Numbered from the stretch's first letter, positions 13,001-25,953 are shown. The stretch is DNA of 64,000 bases from Tetrapyrgos nigripes (GCA_013368315.1 JAACJM010000028.1:372001-436000), one strand, 5' to 3'. Numbers and translations: made by a program. The notes: generated by a model from the letters alone, not told the origin.

Positions 13001-13064
13001 GGCCAACGTGGGGATCGAACCCAAGACCTTCGCATTAATTTCTAACCAACTGAGCTAGTCGGCC
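13001..13064 (-). pseudogene. tRNA-Ile-like pseudogene, 64 nt, with deleted arm
   Basis: The minus strand reads like a tRNA. A 7-bp acceptor stem (GGCCGAC with GTTGGCC, one G-U pair), the A-box-like TAGCTCAGTTGGTTAGA, and the B-box GGTTCGATCC in the T-arm are present. About 10 bases are missing between the D-loop and the anticodon region compared with the usual 74 nt, so no proper D-stem and anticodon arm can form. The remaining AATTAATGCGAAGGTC resembles the 3' half of a tRNA-Ile anticodon arm. A TTTTT run follows about 15 bases downstream, as at pol III terminators. It is more likely a dead tRNA or a tRNA-derived retroposed piece than a functional tRNA. Confidence 0.7.
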
Positions 13065-14145
13065 ATCCATAAAATATTTCAAAACACCAGCCTTTCTATA
13101 AGGACCTACGTCCTCCTACGTCGTCGTTTTTACTGCAACCTCGTACTTATCTTCGAATGCAAGTGAATGCAAGTGTTCACACCCGTTTGGGGCAATCTTC
13201 GGACGAGTGTGATACGTATATACGGACAAAGGACTTGACCATGGACCGCGAAGGCTAGGCGCCAAACAACCACTGAGTCAAAAACGAGTTTCCTCCAGTT
13301 CAACGTTGACCCTTCCGTGTATCGGTGCCCATAACAAAAACACTCTACTTCAAATCATGCCCGCTCACCGCCTACCTCGAGTACTTAATCAAATCCAGGC
13401 CTACCAGCGTGATGCGTCTCCAAGACTCACCTGCTCTTTGTCCAAGCTTGGTCTACCCTGTCAGTCTATAAGTTAACGAAAACCATCGGCCTGGTCCATC
13501 ATTTAATTCTCCCTATCTGAGCCCTGAGCCAGTAGACATCCAAATCTGTAACGCAACTCATCAGCGCTTCTGACGACGATCAACGTCGCATCTTTCTCTG
13601 ATCACGGAATTCGGAAAAATTCCCCGCCCATCATCCCGGGAACAATGATGTACTTAGACCTACATCGGGACGCTTCCCGGACCCCGGCGTATCAGTTTTT
13701 GGTCCCAGCCCGGGTAATAGACGACTCCTCCTCCTCCCCGCGTATGAATCACGATCTTCGCGCTTTCAAATTGAAACGTACCATAACGTTAGTTCGGAAG
13801 CAGCAAGACCAATGCACCCCTTGCTGCGCAAACACGTTTTCCTACTATGTCTCGAGACTCGAGTTGTACGGAAGCATTAGCTTCATGGTTGCAGATTTCT
13901 TCAGAGGTTGTTGACAAACTGTCGTCAATGGAGCTTCGGAAGCGGTTGCTGTGTCTGCATCAGGTCTGTATCACTTTCTGTTCATTGTCGTTGATAGCAA
14001 CATGGCAGAACTTCTATCCTATTCAAAACACGTCGCCGTTCTGTCTTGCAATGTGATACAACTTACTACAGCTAGACTCTTTTAAAGCGGAGTATGACGG
14101 ACGCGTTCATCAAGGTCCTTCCCCTATTGCAATCCCTTCAATTCC
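13065..14145. other. Intergenic stretch, no recognised gene
   Basis: About 1.1 kb. One plus-strand frame at 13645-13914 starts with ATG and runs 89 codons, but its translation has no recognisable features. The right part presumably carries the promoter of the DUF6534 gene. Confidence 0.4.
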
Positions 14146-15849
14146 ATGAATGATATCCCTTTACTGTACGTGTCCTAAGGACTCCTGCTTCAGGTATCTT
14201 CCTTGCTTACCTGCGTAATAGTCTGGGTCCACTGTTGATCGGTGCTTACCTCAATGCAATTCTGTTTGGGGTAGGCTCAACAAGTTTCGTTCTCAAAGTT
14301 TTATTGTTCACTTCTGAGAATCGCAGGTTTTGTTAGTTCAGGTAGTATGAACTCTTGTTTCTTGGAAATTCCTTAAAATTTACGTCGTTGGAAGATCTTC
14401 GTGTATTACCAGACGATTGCACAACGGTGAGTCTTGGACGCTTTTCATTGCTATCACAAACTCACCCAAGTCACTGAAACATCAGTGACGCGACTTGGAT
14501 TCGGTATATGGTAAGTAGCCGACTGGCCCGTCCTATACAGCCCTACACTGATTGCATCTTTCCAGGTCGCTTCTCTCACTGTCCTCGAAACAATCAATAC
14601 TGCTTTCGATTTCGGAACGATCTGGGAGCCATTAATTCGGAAAAACGGTCAGTAGTACGTACGTTGGATAGCCAGTTTTACTCATTCCAGCGTCCACAGG
14701 AAGCCATGACGCCCTCACTTTTGTTCCGATAAGTGGGTGTTTCCTTTCCAGAATTGAGTAGTGTAGGAATTTGACCAGGCTTCTCGTTTCGTATCTTTAT
14801 TGTTTGCTTCAGTGCTCGCTTCTGGTCCGTATTTATCCCCAATCCTCACTCCCTAACAATCTGACCGATACGCACGGGCCTTGACAGATCCCATCATGAC
14901 GGTAAGCAGCGTTTTGGGATGTCTACCATTATTGTAAGAACTAATGATGTTTCATTCAAGGCCACAGTTTCGTCAATAGTGCAGCTCTTCTTTACTTGGC
15001 GCGTTCATAAGCTGAACAGGTCAACTTTATTGACGAGTGTGGTCGTCTTCTTCACATTCTCCTCGTTCGGTAAGCCATTGCTTTGATTTGCCCATCTCTA
15101 CTCGTTTGTGGGTTTATCAATTGTAAATTGATCATTATCCATTGCCAGCTGGAGCTGTAGCAAGCACCGTTTGCACAGTCCTCATTCCCGAATACGCAAG
15201 ACTGAAAGAGTTTCGCTGGACGATACTTGCGTGGCAATGTTCCGCAGTAATGGCCGATTTTATTATTTCAAGCTACTTGGTGTATTTCCTGGTGCGTTTT
15301 TGGTGGCGTTTGTGGCCAAGTGATTTGCCTTCTTAGCACCCTCAACTAGCTCAAAAACAAGGGAAACTTCGACAAGACCGATACAGTCATCAATAAAATA
15401 CTCATTTGTAATGCAAGGTCTTCCATAAAAGTGGCGCAGACGACTGATCTTCAGAACATAGTGACCATTCAGACGGGTGTTATCACCACTGTTGCTACAT
15501 TGGCAGATGTCATGACGTTCATGTTCAGCTCAGTACGCAATCCTTTTCTGCGAGGTCCAACTCGATTCAGAGTACTCATTGCATCCTTTGTTTAGGAAAC
15601 AACACTTCAGTTCATCTGGGATTTTTCATTGTGCAAGCTGTACTCCATCTGTCTCGTCGCAAGGCATGTGGTCTTCCTGATATCTGAGAAGTCATTTGTT
15701 GACTGGCATTGGTTCTATGTAGCTTGAATGCACGAGCTCGTTGGAAGAAGATCCTGGACGAGGCAGAAGTCCCTTCAACTGCGTCAAAAATCTCTTTTTG
15801 CAATGTAGCAAATATCAATTTGGACTCGAAAATCATAGTTATACCATGA
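14146..15849 (+). CDS. DUF6534-type seven-helix membrane protein
   Basis: This family of mushroom membrane proteins has several predicted transmembrane helices and no known function. The start at 14146 is chosen because a first short exon (MNDIPL, 14146-14165) splices across 14166-14221 to LGPLLIGAYLNAILFGVLLV, the standard first helix. Small exons then give IFVYYQTIAQRDATWIRYM and VASLTVLETINTAFDFGTIW. Next come IVQLFFTWRVHKLNRS, VVVFFTFSSFAGAVASTVC and WQCSAVMADFIISSYLVYFL. A helix with TIQTGVITTVATLADVMTF and a last one (FIWDFSLCKLYSICLVASLN) follow. The protein ends in a hydrophilic tail, stop at 15847. The DUF6534 domain proper lies in the C-terminal half. All exons join in frame, so it appears intact. 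The substrate or signal is unknown. Confidence 0.8.
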
Positions 15850-16168
15850 ACTCTTGTAGAGATAGATACCTTGTATTGCATTAGATAGGCCGATAGGCTG
15901 AGAAAGTAAGACGAGGCCGTATTATGTGGCGTGGATAAATATCACAGTTCGCTGGACAGAAGACTCCTTACATATTATGTATTTAGACATGCATGTTACG
16001 GTGCTTGTCATGTTGCTAGCTTCCACGACCATTGACATAACTAGTATAAAACCGAGAAAAGACCAACTTGAAGAGTAAAGAAAGAAGAGACAGATCCTTT
16101 ATATTTGAAAACTATGACCCCCCGACGATGATTGATGAAGGCCTAGACCTTTGCATGATCGAAGGTTC
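15850..16168. other. Convergent intergenic region
   Basis: 319 bases between two genes whose 3' ends face each other. It presumably contains both 3' untranslated regions. Nothing else is seen. Confidence 0.5.
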
Positions 16169-17695
16169 TCAAGGACAGAAGGTCAAAGTGTAATCGGCTC
16201 TGAGGTTGGAGTTACAGGTCCAGAGAGCGGTGCCGCTGGGCTCGTCGTAAGCGTAAGCATATGCGTTTGGACAGTTGTTCTCTGCGGGCAAGTAGTCAGA
16301 TCTGATAATGGCACCTCAAAAAGTTGAGATCTTACTGAAGTAGGCGTAGTTCGAGACACCTGAGTGAATTTAGGGTCAGCATTTGCATCTACGACCCAGT
16401 CAACCTCATACGCACCAGAAGGCGGGCAGGCTTGAGGCCCGGAACTGAATTGCCCAGAGCAGCAGTTAGGAGAGTTCTCTGGAGAATCGAGACTTCAACA
16501 TCAATTCTTGAGCAGCCATGATTAAAACTTACGAGGGTTGGGGTCGACCAGCTATGAGAATGTGATCAGCATGACCGTCATCGTTTGAAAGCATAGAAAA
16601 CTTACGCAGGCAGATTTACACCCAACGGGGAATCCAACGGAGTCGAAAGGTCCCTTCTGATTGCCAGGACCTGAGTCAATAGGCATCAGCCAAAAATCCT
16701 TAGACAAGTAGACTCTACACACAGTTGGGACCCAAGTCGACGGGGCAGTCGGCAACAGGGCAACCCTGGTTGTTGGTGATCCTGTCGACGAAGTTGGGCA
16801 TGAACCTTTTGTATCAGAAGCAGAGTACACACCTCATTGGAAGATTATATCCGTCCACAAGAGAGACTGGAGAGATTACTCAAGTTGAACATTGCTCCGA
16901 GTAAAGAAAGAACTGCATCTACCATCATAGTTATCCGGAATGTTGGGATCGGTGGATAAGGTCCATTCTGCGAGAGTGGCAGGCGGAACACCCTGTAGGT
17001 CACTGGTCACCACAAGATAGGTTGGGTTGTTGATACCCAGACACATACCGTTCCGGTGCGGGAATCACACACGAGGCCTCCGTTACACCCACCGTCGAGA
17101 CAAGAATTCGGGCCTGTAAAGGAAGGATGGTGTAAGCAGGAGTATGGAAGTTGGGAAACAAAACTTAAGACCTGGGTTCGACGAGAAATCACAGTTCCTT
17201 CGAGCCTGGTGTAGATGTCGGAAACTGGGTGTCAGGGAAGCGGAATAAAACGTACCCAGATACGTCCGGCTCTCCAATTGTCGGGCACGTTGAACGTGAC
17301 TTTAGTGAAAGCGGGGGCTTCCCATCTACGAACCTCGATCAGCTTAGAGATATGGCGATATAAGAAACTGAGATACCCGTTGGGGTGGTTGGGGACGGCG
17401 CTTCCGACGTTCAGGTCGGTAAACATCTGCAGTAGCATCCCGTCAGTAAGCAGGCGCGAAAAATGCCTGCAAACAACTCACGGCAGGCCTGATAGACTCA
17501 TCAGAAAAGACTGATTACGGTGCGAGATACCGAGGAAACTACATACCAGATGGTGAACGGGCAAGCATTGTAAACCTGTCAAGAGCATGAACATTGAAGA
17601 CTGACACGAAAAGAGACGGCACATACGGTGAAAGTTCTGGCGTAAGCACTCGAAAGAGAGCTTAGGACAGCGGCGACAGCAACGGTGGTCTTCAT
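16169..17695 (-). CDS. Secreted thaumatin-like protein
   Basis: Thaumatin-like proteins are disulfide-rich secreted proteins. Some fungal ones act on beta-glucans in the fungus's own wall. The start at 17695 gives a signal peptide (MKTTVAVAAVLSSLSSAYA, cleavage after AYA) followed by RTFTVYNACPFTIWPA, the usual first strand and first cysteine. Later exons carry WEAPAFTKVTFNVPDNWRAG, RIWARRNCDFSSNPG, a Cys cluster (SCLDGGCNGGLVC), VSLVDGYNLPM and GCPVADCPVDLG, then NSPNCCSGQF and CPNAYAYAYDEPSGTALW. It ends with a Cys near the C-terminus (LTFCP), stop at 16169. This order and the final YAYAYDE segment match the family. Introns are short. The NAYAYAYDE loop contributes to the acidic cleft typical of glucan-binding members. 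A role in wall remodelling or defence is an inference. Confidence 0.85.
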
Positions 17696-17767
17696 CTTAT
17701 GCAGTGGCTGGAGTCTGAAGAGCGGTTTAGCTGGTGTTTAGCTGGTGTTTGTCTTTCGAGTTTTTGC

Positions 17768-17776
17768 ATTTTATAG
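17768..17776 (-). promoter_or_regulatory. TATA box of the thaumatin-like gene
   Basis: The minus strand reads CTATAAAAT about 75 bases upstream of the start codon, a usual distance for a fungal core promoter. Confidence 0.5.
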
Positions 17777-18622
17777 TCAGGCGCGGACTCTTCAGCGCGC
17801 AAAACCAGAACCTCGATCAGGTAATGATGCTTGCTACCACAAGGTCCGTTCCTGGATAGACTAGTGGACCTTCTCTGGTCCCATCTTAGCGGACTCACAT
17901 GATGATCTCGAAAGAATCTTCCTTGTGACTCTACGTCGACCGTGATTTGATCGAGCCGAGTACCGCGCTCTCGATATTCAAATTCCAAGAGTACTTTGTT
18001 GTGTACCATGCTGATTAACTGCTACAGACGGATCCAAGACGGACCTTGGTAGTCTTCGTATTCATTTGCGAGCATCATAAGCTTGGTAGTTTTAGCCTGC
18101 TGACTTGGTCTTGTTCTTGCCAGGAAGCTCAGACTGGCCCCAGAAAAAAGGGAAGAAAACTTGAATTGTAAACCTAGTGACAGTGACAACGATGAGTCGA
18201 CGACATACCTCGCCCATAAGGAGTTTAACGTTTAACGTTTAACTTTTACCGGTATTGGTCTTGCTGACACGTATCTGCACACCAATATTGTTCGCACCAA
18301 CTCTTGAATTTCCATCAACGAGAAAAGATCCTGCTGAGAAATAGCACATGGACTGACCTTGCATAACTCGAATGAGCGCATGCCTCGCATAAATCAACCC
18401 CATCCAGGATGACAATTGGCGGTGAGTTGAATGTTTTTTCAGTTGGGTGCCTTGTCAGCGATGAACAATCCGTCGTCAAGCCGGTAGTTTTAGACTGTCA
18501 TCAAGCAAAAAGGGGGGAAAAAATGCATCCTGCAAACGTGCGAGCATGGCGGGGAGCGGACGAAAAGTTTCAGTCAACGTCATATAAAGTAAGTAAACCT
18601 GGTCCGCTATGTACTTGAAATT
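17777..18622. other. Intergenic region upstream of thaumatin-like gene
   Basis: About 850 bases without a gene. A short tandem GTTTAAC repeat (three near-copies) lies at about 18225-18245. The left part is presumably the upstream promoter of the thaumatin-like gene, and the right end the 3' flank of the MYND gene. Confidence 0.4.
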
Positions 18623-19458
18623 TCAAGAAGTATTATTACTGCCGGCCCCCGATTTGCCATCTGGCCTAGAGTTGGTATCCCAAACCCACTTGACGTCGTG
18701 CACTGTCTTGCAGAATGTTTTATGACGTTTCCAATCTTTACGCTGACACTCCTGGCCACAGTATCGTGTGACCTTGCACTGTGTGCATTGTTTGAGGTGC
18801 TTGCGGCTTGAGAGCTCCTCGTTATTGCACACGATGCAGGTCGCGGACATGGGATATACAGATCCAGGTGGTGGGCGCCTCGAGTTGCGCGTACCACCTT
18901 TAGACTGGCCTGGCATGCCAGTCAGGACTGCCATATCTTTATTGACCTGCTCTAAATAATCGGCGCAGGGACCTTCAAAGGAATTGCAGACGTTGTGCAC
19001 CTGAAGAACCTCAATATGTTGGTACAATGATAAAAGAAGAATGAACGAGCCGTACATAGGCATTCTGCCTCGGAGGTTGCAGATGAAGCCAAGAGGCATT
19101 CATCCAGATGGTCTCGCGAGCATGTTCACCTGGGTTACAATGACTGTCATTGAGTTGGACTGTTTCGATATCAACTGCTATGTCAACACGTACTGCAAAA
19201 TTCGCAACGCCAGTTCCGACTGTGTTTGACATCCGTACCAATACTCTTTAGGAACTGATCCATCCAGCGCGTTTTAGCTTCCATAGATGCCATCGCCTCG
19301 ATAGGGATGCGAGGCCGTAGCTGTAACTCCAAGCGTCGTTGCTCGACTGCATCCTTGCTGAAACGTTCTTCAACACCACTCGGATCGCGCGAAGATGAGC
19401 CGTAAAGGATAACGGTCAGAATGACCTCGGGTCCAAGTTTACCAACTTGAGAAGACAT
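18623..19458 (-). CDS. MYND zinc-finger protein
   Basis: The start at 19458 (MSSQVGKLGPEVILTVILYG) leads into an N-terminal domain with a CEFC motif. Splicing two short introns gives CSEHARETIWMNASWLHLQP and then VHNVCNSFEGPCADYLEQV, a Cys-rich segment that regularly accompanies MYND fingers in mushrooms. The C-terminal MYND finger has the full set of ligands in CIVC...CTQCKVTRYCGQECQ... and ...HKTFC. MYND fingers mediate protein-protein contacts and often sit in transcriptional co-regulators. There is no SET or other catalytic domain. The stop is at 18623. The protein is about 240 residues. Its partners are unknown. Confidence 0.82.
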
Positions 19459-19896
19459 GGGATTGGGAGTACCTGCGGAGTTTGAATAAACCGTACGCGT
19501 CGTAGACGGTGGGCTCGAGTCCTAGCCGACCCATCCGGCTTTTGGTGTCCTGACGTCTCGACAGGCAGCAAAGGGAAAATAGAACAGTGAAAGAAAGTCC
19601 AACATAGGTACCATTTCAGTGTATCTCATCGCGATGCAACAGAACAGGCTTTTTACAAGTCCAAGCAACAATTACTGGCGTATTGTGAATAAGTATTGGT
19701 ATCTTTTAAGCGTACAAATAAATGTCCGTTACTGAGAAAAGAGAACTGGCAGGGACCAGGGTGGTCAAAGATATGAAGTAGATGTCCATGTGTGTATCCT
19801 ATACCAGCACAAACGGGGGAAAAAAAACCATGCACGAGTCGATGATAAAATATATGAAGGAAAGAATCACATCGTAAAAAACCATGCTAATGTCCA
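19459..19896. other. Intergenic region between MYND and glucan synthase genes
   Basis: 438 bases: promoter of the minus-strand MYND gene on the left and the 3' untranslated region of the glucan synthase on the right. No gene is seen. Confidence 0.5.
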
Positions 19897-22800
19897 TTAA
19901 AGATTGCGGCACAAGGAACAGTCGTTGAGCGTCATCGTGGTGTGAAGTATGGCAGCTATCAAACACAGAGCAGATCAATATGATGACAGACACAGAGATG
20001 ATGAAATGAACATACGGATAGCAATCAGTGCAACGAAGGCAGCGATAACGAGGACGTAAACCGTGCCGTATTTTATGATCTGCGTTGATAGGAATTAGCG
20101 ACGAGCACGATGTACAGTGTTGATATCACTCACAATCCAACGACGTTGCCTCTTTTGCTTGATAGAGTACAACGGTGCACGGATCTGCTTGGAAGGCCTG
20201 AGCCAGACTAAAGAGGTATCATTAGCACTAGCACAGAGTTGGGGTGGTCAATCAGACGGTCAACTTACAAAGAATCGTGGCGTGGAAGCGATCAAAGTAG
20301 GGTACAAGGATCGGAGGGGTGAGCATGAAGAGGAGAAGGTGACCAATTATCAGATCGGAACTCCAGAGAGACAACTCGATGATCTTGACAATGAATTCAC
20401 GAGCTGGCTGCGACATTGCGTGAGCACCCAAGCCACGACCGTACCATCGCCCAGTCCACCAGGCCCGGTTAGTCTCATCATGCTTGAATTCACGAGAAAG
20501 GAACACGGCGATCAAGACCTTGTGAACTGCTCGTTGGATGGAGATGACGGCGATTAGACCCAATACGGCATGAGATACGTCCCACAGTTCCAAAACCCAC
20601 TACAATCAAGTTAACTGGGACCGAAATTGACTAAAGAAAGAAAAGCAAGACGTACAAAGAATTCAAAGAAGGCAATCATTCCAAGTGCACCAAGAGCATG
20701 GACAATGAAAGCCATAGAGGAACCAAATCTGGGGAAAAGAGGGTCCAGAATAGGTCCAAGGAATAAAGAGATTATAAACTGTGTCAAAAGAATGGCGGCA
20801 TTCCAGACGATAGGCCCGAGTGAGATGATGGCGATACGAAGCAATGGACTAGGTGGCTGATATGTACCACCAGCGCCGTCGTCTATGGGGAATGATTTGA
20901 CAAATATGTAGGCGATCACGAACAGGATAGCCATGGCGATAGGGAAGAACACCTCTGAAAAGAGGACGGCACGCCATGTTGCACGAGGAACGTCGCCAGA
21001 TAGCTTTTCGGATGGGTGGCCCAGTTTCTTTTTCTTGTATCCAGTAATCATCGTCCGAGATAGACGACAGTACCCGATCCACGAATTGGTGTGAGATCTG
21101 GAGTTACCACGGGAGAGCCATCGTAAGAATTCCCTGGAATGTCTGCTTTAGCATTTGAGGGCTGGTAATCATAACTAAAACACGTACCTGTAATCAATGA
21201 TGAAGTCGGAAAAGACGAATTGATGGGGGTTAAACAAGAAGGGAGCTACGCAAAGGGAAACAATTGAGACCCAGAAGTAGATGATCCAAGGAGTGAAGAG
21301 CGTCAATGTCACATAGAGAAGCATGACAAGTGTACGCATGCCCAAGTAAATACTCGGCCCAGCGAAACGCGAGAACAGGATGTTGAAGTAAATCCTACTC
21401 GTCGCGAACCCACGTCCAGTAGCAATATAACGCGCACCACCAAACGTCAAATTACTGAGAATGGAGTGTGTGTAGATCTGTGTTGAGAAGACCTCGAAGA
21501 CGGGAGAAAGGGAGGCGAACTGTCTTGAAAGACGCCATATGGCTTTCCATGTTCCACGCTCAATGAGTTCTACAGACGAGACAGATGATTAACTAGATAG
21601 AGCGCGACAGATGATGGAGTATACACACCTTGCAAGAACAGTGGCAAGAATGAAATCATAAACACCAAGAAGATACTGATGATACATATCTCAATCCAAC
21701 GGAAGACAGGGTGGAGGAAATAGCATCCATTCTGTCCTGCAATGACTTGTCCGCTAGGCGTGACCCTACAGATCGGAATAGACGAATTCAGGGTACCAAG
21801 GAAAACCACTAGAAGCATCAATTGGTCAGTGAAGCCATAAAAGGACAATAACACCATGACTCACTAGTAACGACGAAGACCTGCACCGACAAGATGACGA
21901 GCATGTTGTTGATATGGAATCCAGGGTGGCCGTAGTAGAACGTCAAGAACCGGTCAATAGGCAGCTGTGTTCCCAGATAATAGTACTCTCGACTCAACAT
22001 CTGCTCACCCATACCCGTTCCAATCTTCGTCGTAAAGTTCAGAATCGTCCCAAAGCCAAGGTCACGACCTTTGCCACACTGGTAATACTCCGTGTGCTTG
22101 ATACGACCGCCACGTCCATAGGCATTCATACCCGCGTAGATATCTTCGTTCAAGTGTAAGCCCTTCTGCGCCTTTGAAACACCACCGCGCGTATTCATAT
22201 ATAACGCGTTCAGGAAATCAGGGTGACCATAATGCAGTTTGCCTCCAATCCAGGCCATTGACCGTGCAGAGAGAGTACCGAAAGTCTGTTCCTTTCCAGC
22301 AGCCAAATCACCGAGGATACCAATGTTCTCCGAGAAGATGTACTCTCGAGCACCGACGATAGCGACAGGCGTCTGGTTGAAGTCCTTGGCAGCCCACTGA
22401 GCATACGGACTTTGGCTGGAAACACCGCATTCCTCGAACTCGGCGAGGACATTACGAATCTTCAAACATTCTTCGAGATAGTTGTCCTGGTTGGCATCGA
22501 TAAGCTGGAGGTACTCCCCACGATAGAAGATGATGGCATGGTTCTGGTTGTCCGATTTACCGTCTCCGAGAATGGGATTACCGGGAAGCTCAATCCTGAA
22601 CTTGGGCCTTCGCTTCCCAGTCTCAGGAATGAACTCGCTATGCCCGTCAATCAACGCGGAGAAAATTCTAGGGTCGCCACCCTCCTTTCTAGGAGGCTCC
22701 TCGTCGAGATAAGCAATCTGCAGATCCGGGTATGCCCGCAATAAGAACTCGGCATTCTCGTGTTCCTCCTTGTTAAACTTGGAGTAACGCTGCATGGAGA

Positions 22801-25800
22801 CAAGGAATTTGAACTTGCGCCTCGACATACGCTCCAGTTCCCTTTCCAGCTTGTCAGTGTTACCACCGAACATCTGGACAATCTCGGGGTTCTCGACACG
22901 GTAGAGGAGTTTAATGGCTTTGGAGTAGTTCATCATACCAGAGACGGTACGGTAAAGGGTTTGTGCACGAAGGGAAGCCCAAATACGGGTACGAAGGGTG
23001 AATTCTGGTGCAGCACTCTTGAAACCAATGAAGGAGAATGGAATATCGTCGACCTTGGATTGTCCCTTCTCATCGCTGAAAGGATTGGCACCGTTGAACA
23101 TGGCAGACTCCTCAGCGAGGATCTTGGTGTCCTTGACGAAGTTCTCCCACTCGATGGGGTGAAGCTGCTTGAGATACTCGAGGAGGGTGACACGAGTCAT
23201 CTTATCTTCCTCACGAATAATTTCACGAAGCGACAGTAGAATCTACAGATGCCAGAATACAGTCAGTGAAGGATGACACTAAGAGGAAACTACAGACTAA
23301 CCTTCTCACTGTAGTGAGGAGTGAGAACAGTGAACGTAGGCATAGCCTCAATGGGTAATGGTGCCGGCATGTTCGTCGTCAATGACTGAGCAAAGAACGA
23401 AATCCTCCTTTCAGCCTCACTTCCTTCAGGGAAGAACTCTCCCTTGAACCCAGGATCCTGCTGAGATATGAAGAAAGGCGGCGCTCGTAAGCTGCGACGA
23501 CTACCGTCACCAGCATCGACCTGGTGGTACAGCAGCTTCTGGACATGGTCGATAGACAACAAATGCTCGCGGTACATCGAGATGATAATGGCGTTCCAAA
23601 TCTGAGAGACCAAGACCTATATCTCGGGTAATTAGTCAATGTGCTCGAGATGTCAACACAGACATACCTTTGGTTTGTACTTCACTTCCATGTCCTGCGC
23701 AGCCAACAATTTCGCGTAAATCCTCTTCGGCAGCCTTGTATAGATGTCCTTCCATGGCGTCCAAATACTCAGACCCAAACTGAAACTCCTCGCAATGCTA
23801 AACACAGTGTTCCAAAGCGTGTACCACAAGAAGGTGTCGAGGAAGAATAGGACCAGGTTCATCATGTACATGATCGTCAGCGTGAATGCAGCATGATTTT
23901 TACAAAGGCTGTCCCCGAAGTATCTGTCTGTGCAATTCTGGATTTTCATCCCAACCATGACTTGGATAGGATCCCGGAAAGACAACGTCAAGAAGAAGTA
24001 GGATTCGGTGAATTTACAACCAAAGACCAGGGCCCAGAGTGCGAATGAGGCCAGTCGGGGACCTCGCTTTAGAGTTGGGTAGGAGGCGGTGAAGGTCTGG
24101 CTGGCTAGGTATTTCCGTGACTTCCCAGCTACACGATCTCCGAACATACGCCCCGAGGGCATGATGGCAAACAAAAGCGTGGCAGAGACGGAGATGAAAA
24201 ACTGAACGATACCGAGGATGAGGGCAAGCTGGCCATCAGAGCCGTTGACCACAGCGGTAGCGATGTAGAAAGTGGGTCCACATGTAAGGCCGAGAGTGAT
24301 GAGAAGGAAGACGAGTCGACGAGTAAGATGAGATGTATTATTCCAGGTGGTAGGGATGTAGGAGAATTCCATGAGGGTTGCAAGGATCATAATGATCGTG
24401 GAGACCGCACCACCCAACGCTACAACACTCCACGTCATGGCAGGATGGGAAACGTGGTCCACCTCGTAGACGGCGGGAGAGTTAAATGAGACGTAGTAAA
24501 ACCAGAGTGAGATGTGAATGACCCATATACGATTGAAGTTGACGAGGAGATGGCCAAAGGAACGCTTCTCGTAATATGTTTTGAAGAAGGCGCGATTCCA
24601 GTCGATTCGATCGAATTTCATGAACCGCTGAGCAGGCGAAAGATCCACCAAACGAGTTTTGTCCGTGAGTACAATCCTCGCAATACCTTCGGGATACCAG
24701 AAGAGTTGATTAACATCATCATATCCAATGATGGCCTCATGGTCCCTCTCCCTCCTCACAAATTTTCCATCCTGAACCTCATAACCCTGATCACGGATAA
24801 ACCTATACAAAGGTTTGATGACTGCCCTGAGGTATAAGCCCTCGGGTACGGGTTCCGTCCTGTTCTGGCACTCGGGTGACCGATAGTAGTCGTCTGCGCA
24901 CTTGAAGATGAAACACAAGCATTCCGGTACAAAACGGACCTGGGCCGCCTCTCCCCAGCACAGCAGATAGAGGGCTATCTGTCGGAGACGGTCATACTGT
25001 GACATGTTGTTCATAGCCTGCCGCCAGCGCTCGAGAGCCGTTGATAAAGATTTCTCATGAGGTGGCCTCTTAGCAGCACGCTTGGACCTTAGCCGTTGAA
25101 GACCCGGGTTTTGGGTTTGACCAACGGCGTCATCAAGGTCCAATTGCGCCGCAAAGTACCATTTACGATAGTTGGCATTGTGACCTCCAATGTAATCGGC
25201 GTGAAGTGTGAGTAGGGCCTGATTGGGCGACATCCGGGAAGCTCGGCTGTCGAGGAGCTGCATCAAAAAATCGAACTATAATGAAAGTAAGCATGATGGT
25301 TAAAGCGAAAACGTTAGGCAAAAAGCATGGAAGGCGAAAGAGAGGCTGCCGAGAGGTTCTCCTTCGCCCAAAACTCATAGGACGCAAATACCAGAAACCA
25401 TGGCTTACCATATTCCTCATCGAATCCCTTTGGAAACCAAACTTTTGAGTGAGATCCAAAAAGATATCCTCTATCTCCTCCTTCGACAGCGGTATTTGGC
25501 GTTCTGATGACCATGCTTGGTAAGAATCGCGGGCACCCGTAGAGGAGTATTCAACGAAAGTGGGAGTAGAAGAGTCCGCGTGCGCCATACGAGGCGGGTC
25601 TAATGTTTCAGCGGACGGTGTGTAACGCTGTCCGTAGACATCGCCGTCAGAATCTGTGTCGTGAGGTGCTGGTTTGAAACCACGCCGTGAGCACAGAGAC
25701 AAAGAAGATCTAAACGCGGGCACATACTGTACGTATCATAGCCGTTATTGTGGTCGTAGTATCCCTGGTCATTCAAACCGAGATTGCTGCTCTCTGAAGC

Positions 25801-25953
25801 ATAAGTATCCCGCCGACCGTAATCCGATTCACTGTCGTAATAACGATGTTGTTGGGCACCTGTTGGCGGGCTGAAAGGGTCTATGCCATGGCTTGCCGAG
25901 GTTGGCGACGAGGAAGGGTAGCCCTCCTGGCTGCCGGGGGGTCTGGCGGGCAT
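19897..25953 (-). CDS. FKS1: 1,3-beta-glucan synthase catalytic subunit
   Basis: FKS proteins are plasma-membrane enzymes that polymerise UDP-glucose into 1,3-beta-glucan, the main wall glucan, with a Rho1 activator. The start at 25953 ([15 protein letters not shown]) opens a Ser/Tyr/Gly-rich cytosolic tail. The FKS1 domain follows ([55 protein letters not shown]). A first membrane block (about 23900-24550) comes next. The long cytosolic catalytic domain holds [55 protein letters not shown] and [21 protein letters not shown] second membrane block lies at 20250-21850. The tail ends CSLCRNL, with the stop at 19897-19899. Short introns interrupt it throughout, and all major segments stay in frame. 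It is roughly 1,780 residues, usual for the family. This is one of the most secure calls in the window. Confidence 0.95.

Noticed and set aside
13645..13914. Plus-strand frame of 89 codons with an ATG
   Set aside because: No domain, signal peptide or family resemblance. It could not be linked to the DUF6534 gene, whose own start at 14146 is well supported.
18225..18245. Three GTTTAAC-type copies as a possible binding-site array
   Set aside because: Too short and too simple to separate from a chance microsatellite.
22760..23239. Open plus-strand frame of 159 codons opposite the glucan synthase gene
   Set aside because: It mirrors the conserved coding strand of FKS1 exactly. Its translation has no recognisable features and it has no supporting splice or start context.
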